This document shows, in pieces, positions 5,763-7,075 of a stretch of 7,075 nucleotides of DNA. Each line of letters opens with the position of its first letter. Positions within the stretch are counted from its first letter, which is position 1. This DNA comes from CAZYZQ01 sp964652075. Its GTDB lineage: Bacteria; Bacillota; Clostridia; Oscillospirales; Oscillospiraceae. The notes under the pieces were generated by a model that ran no database searches, had not been told where the DNA came from, and worked only from the letters and a program-made list of their open reading frames with translations. Where the stretch lies: positions 1-7,075 of the forward strand of contig CAZYZQ010000101.1 of NCBI GenBank assembly GCA_964652075.1, read 5' to 3'. The position numbers and the translations under genes were made by a program.

Positions 5763-7075
5763 ATGAACGTACACGAAATCTATGAGAGCACCATCACCGG
5801 CGCGACCTCCGAGGGGCTGGGCGTAGCCCGGCTGGACGGCCGCGCCGTCTTTATTGCCGGGGCAATCCCGGGTGAGACGGTACGCTTTGAGCTGACGAAG
5901 GTCGGCCACAACGTCGTGCTCGGAAGACTTTTGGAAGTCCTCTCCCCCGCCCCGGGCCGCACCGCGCCCGCCTGCCCGTATTTTGGCGACTGCGGCGGCT
6001 GCGCCTTCTGGCACATGGACTATGAAACCGAGCTGGAGCTGAAGCGCCGCCGCGTGTCGGACGCGCTGCTGCGCATCGGCGGCGTATCGCTGGAGGTTCC
6101 GATCACCGGCGCGCCCGCTGCCACCGGCTACCGCAACAAGGCACAGTACCCCGTGGCCATGCGGGACGGCCGCCCCGTCGCGGGCTTTTTCCGTGCGCAC
6201 ACCCACGAGGTCATCCCCGTCGCGCGCTGCCTGATCCAGACGCACGAGGCCGATGCCTGCCGCGATGCGGTGCTGGCGTGGATGCGGGAATTTCAAATTC
6301 CCGCCTATGACGAGCGGACGCAGACGGGACTTGTGCGCCATATCTACGTCAGAAACGGCGTAAAAACGGCGCAGATTCTGCTGTGTATTGTCGCAAACGG
6401 GAATCAATTGCCGCACGCCGACGCGCTGATCGCGCGCGTGCGTGCAGCGGTGCCGGAGGTCGCGAGCATCGTCCTCGCGGTCAACCGCCGCCCGGGCAAC
6501 GCGATTCTGGGCCGCGAGTTTCTGCCGCTCTACGGCCCCGGTTGGATTGAAGATCTCCTGTGCGGCCTGCGTTTTCGCCTCTCGCCGCGCTCATTTTATC
6601 AGGTCAACCACGACCAGGCCGAAGCGCTCTACAGCGAGGCCCTGCGTCTTGCTTCTCTCGGCCCCGATGACACGGTTCTCGACCTCTACTGCGGCACCGG
6701 CACGATCACGCTTCTTTTGGCGCGCGCCGCCGGTCAGGCCATCGGCGTGGAGGTCGTCGAGGAGGCCGTCGCCGACGCGCAGGAGAACGCGCGCCGCAAC
6801 GGCATCGGGAACGCCCGCTTTTTCTGCGCCGACGCCGGCCAGGCCGCGCAGCGCCTCGCCGAGGAGGGCACGCGCCCGACGGTCATCGTCGTCGACCCGC
6901 CGCGCAAGGGCCTGGCACCGGACGTAATTGACGCGATGGTGCGCATGTCCCCCGACCGGATCGTCTACATCTCCTGCGACCCCGCCACCCTCTCCCGTGA
7001 CCTCGCCCTCCTCCGCCAAACCCCCTACATCCCCCACTCCGCCCACGCCCTCGACCTCTTCCCAAGATGCGCGCA
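5763..7075 (+). CDS. rlmD: 23S rRNA (uracil-C5)-methyltransferase, RlmD/RlmCD family (3' end outside window)
   Basis: This SAM-dependent enzyme methylates C5 of specific uracils in 23S rRNA; gram-positive members can modify two sites (U747 and U1939 in E. coli numbering), so the exact target is not fixed here. 437 codons are visible, and only about 10-20 residues are probably missing. The N-terminal TRAM RNA-binding domain spans about 1-60 (SEGLGVARLDGRAVFIAGAIPGE inside it). Iron-sulfur ligands are C71, C77, C80 and C156, matching the E. coli RlmD spacing. The methyltransferase core has FYQVN (278-282), the SAM-binding DLYCGTGT (307-314), DPPRKG (378-383) and the nucleophile Cys405 in SCDPATLSRD. 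The reading ends in LDLFPRCA, just before the usual region carrying the general-base glutamate. ATG 5763 has GAGG five nt upstream, 14 nt after the lipoprotein stop. No stop codon or frameshift interrupts it. Confidence 0.94.
   Translation, partial: MNVHEIYESTITGATSEGLGVARLDGRAVFIAGAIPGETVRFELTKVGHNVVLGRLLEVLSPAPGRTAPACPYFGDCGGCAFWHMDYETELELKRRRVSDALLRIGGVSLEVPITGAPAATGYRNKAQYPVAMRDGRPVAGFFRAHTHEVIPVARCLIQTHEADACRDAVLAWMREFQIPAYDERTQTGLVRHIYVRNGVKTAQILLCIVANGNQLPHADALIARVRAAVPEVASIVLAVNRRPGNAILGREFLPLYGPGWIEDLLCGLRFRLSPRSFYQVNHDQAEALYSEALRLASLGPDDTVLDLYCGTGTITLLLARAAGQAIGVEVVEEAVADAQENARRNGIGNARFFCADAGQAAQRLAEEGTRPTVIVVDPPRKGLAPDVIDAMVRMSPDRIVYISCDPATLSRDLALLRQTPYIPHSAHALDLFPRCA

Noticed and set aside
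5652..6416. 254-codon minus-strand open frame across the methyltransferase gene
   Set aside because: The opposite strand encodes TRAM and iron-sulfur motifs of RlmD without interruption; this frame shows no motifs and would face the operon head-on.

Overview
The window is a GC-rich piece of a bacterial chromosome, densely coded and without mobile elements, tRNA or rRNA genes or CRISPR arrays. Gene content and signals point to a high-GC member of the Firmicutes (Bacillota), most likely a gut-type clostridium such as Oscillospiraceae. The support is a Soj/Spo0J-type ParA-ParB pair with the canonical Firmicutes parS sequence, a gram-positive style LexA, AAGGAG ribosome binding sites, sigma-A type promoters and an RsiV/PdaC-like lipoprotein. 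The presence of parAB, two exact parS sites and serS suggests a position near the replication origin, although no dnaA boxes are in view. The taxonomic call is inference from gene content.

Layout. Two gene sets diverge from a regulatory region at about 3316-3505. Leftward (minus strand) run parA, parB, a membrane-anchored coiled-coil protein and serS; serS is cut by the left window edge. The last three genes are tightly packed: parB overlaps the coiled-coil gene by 14 nt, and serS follows 23 nt later. parA and parB are separated by an unusual 301-nt noncoding gap rich in hairpins. Rightward (plus strand) run a PflX-type radical SAM protein, lexA, a lipoprotein with a DUF3298/DUF4163-like domain, and an RlmD/RlmCD-type 23S rRNA uracil methyltransferase that is cut by the right edge just before its end. 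Gaps in this set are 13, 1 and 14 nt, so it reads as one operon.

Regulation. The divergent region holds an extended -10 promoter for parA (3354-3381), an exact 16-bp parS palindrome (3427-3442), and a TTGCAC-17-TATACT promoter for the radical SAM-lexA operon (3455-3483). A 12-of-14 match to the gram-positive LexA box overlaps the -35 of that last promoter. This suggests that lexA is autoregulated through the promoter of its operon leader and that its co-transcribed genes may be DNA-damage responsive. A second exact parS (5737-5752) is built into the last codons and stop codon of the lipoprotein gene, immediately before the methyltransferase gene.

Most of this is recognisable core biology. 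The least explained items are the hairpin-rich parA-parB gap, the coiled-coil protein between parB and serS, and the inferred LexA control of an unusual gene set. I found no convincing candidate for a wholly new multi-gene system.
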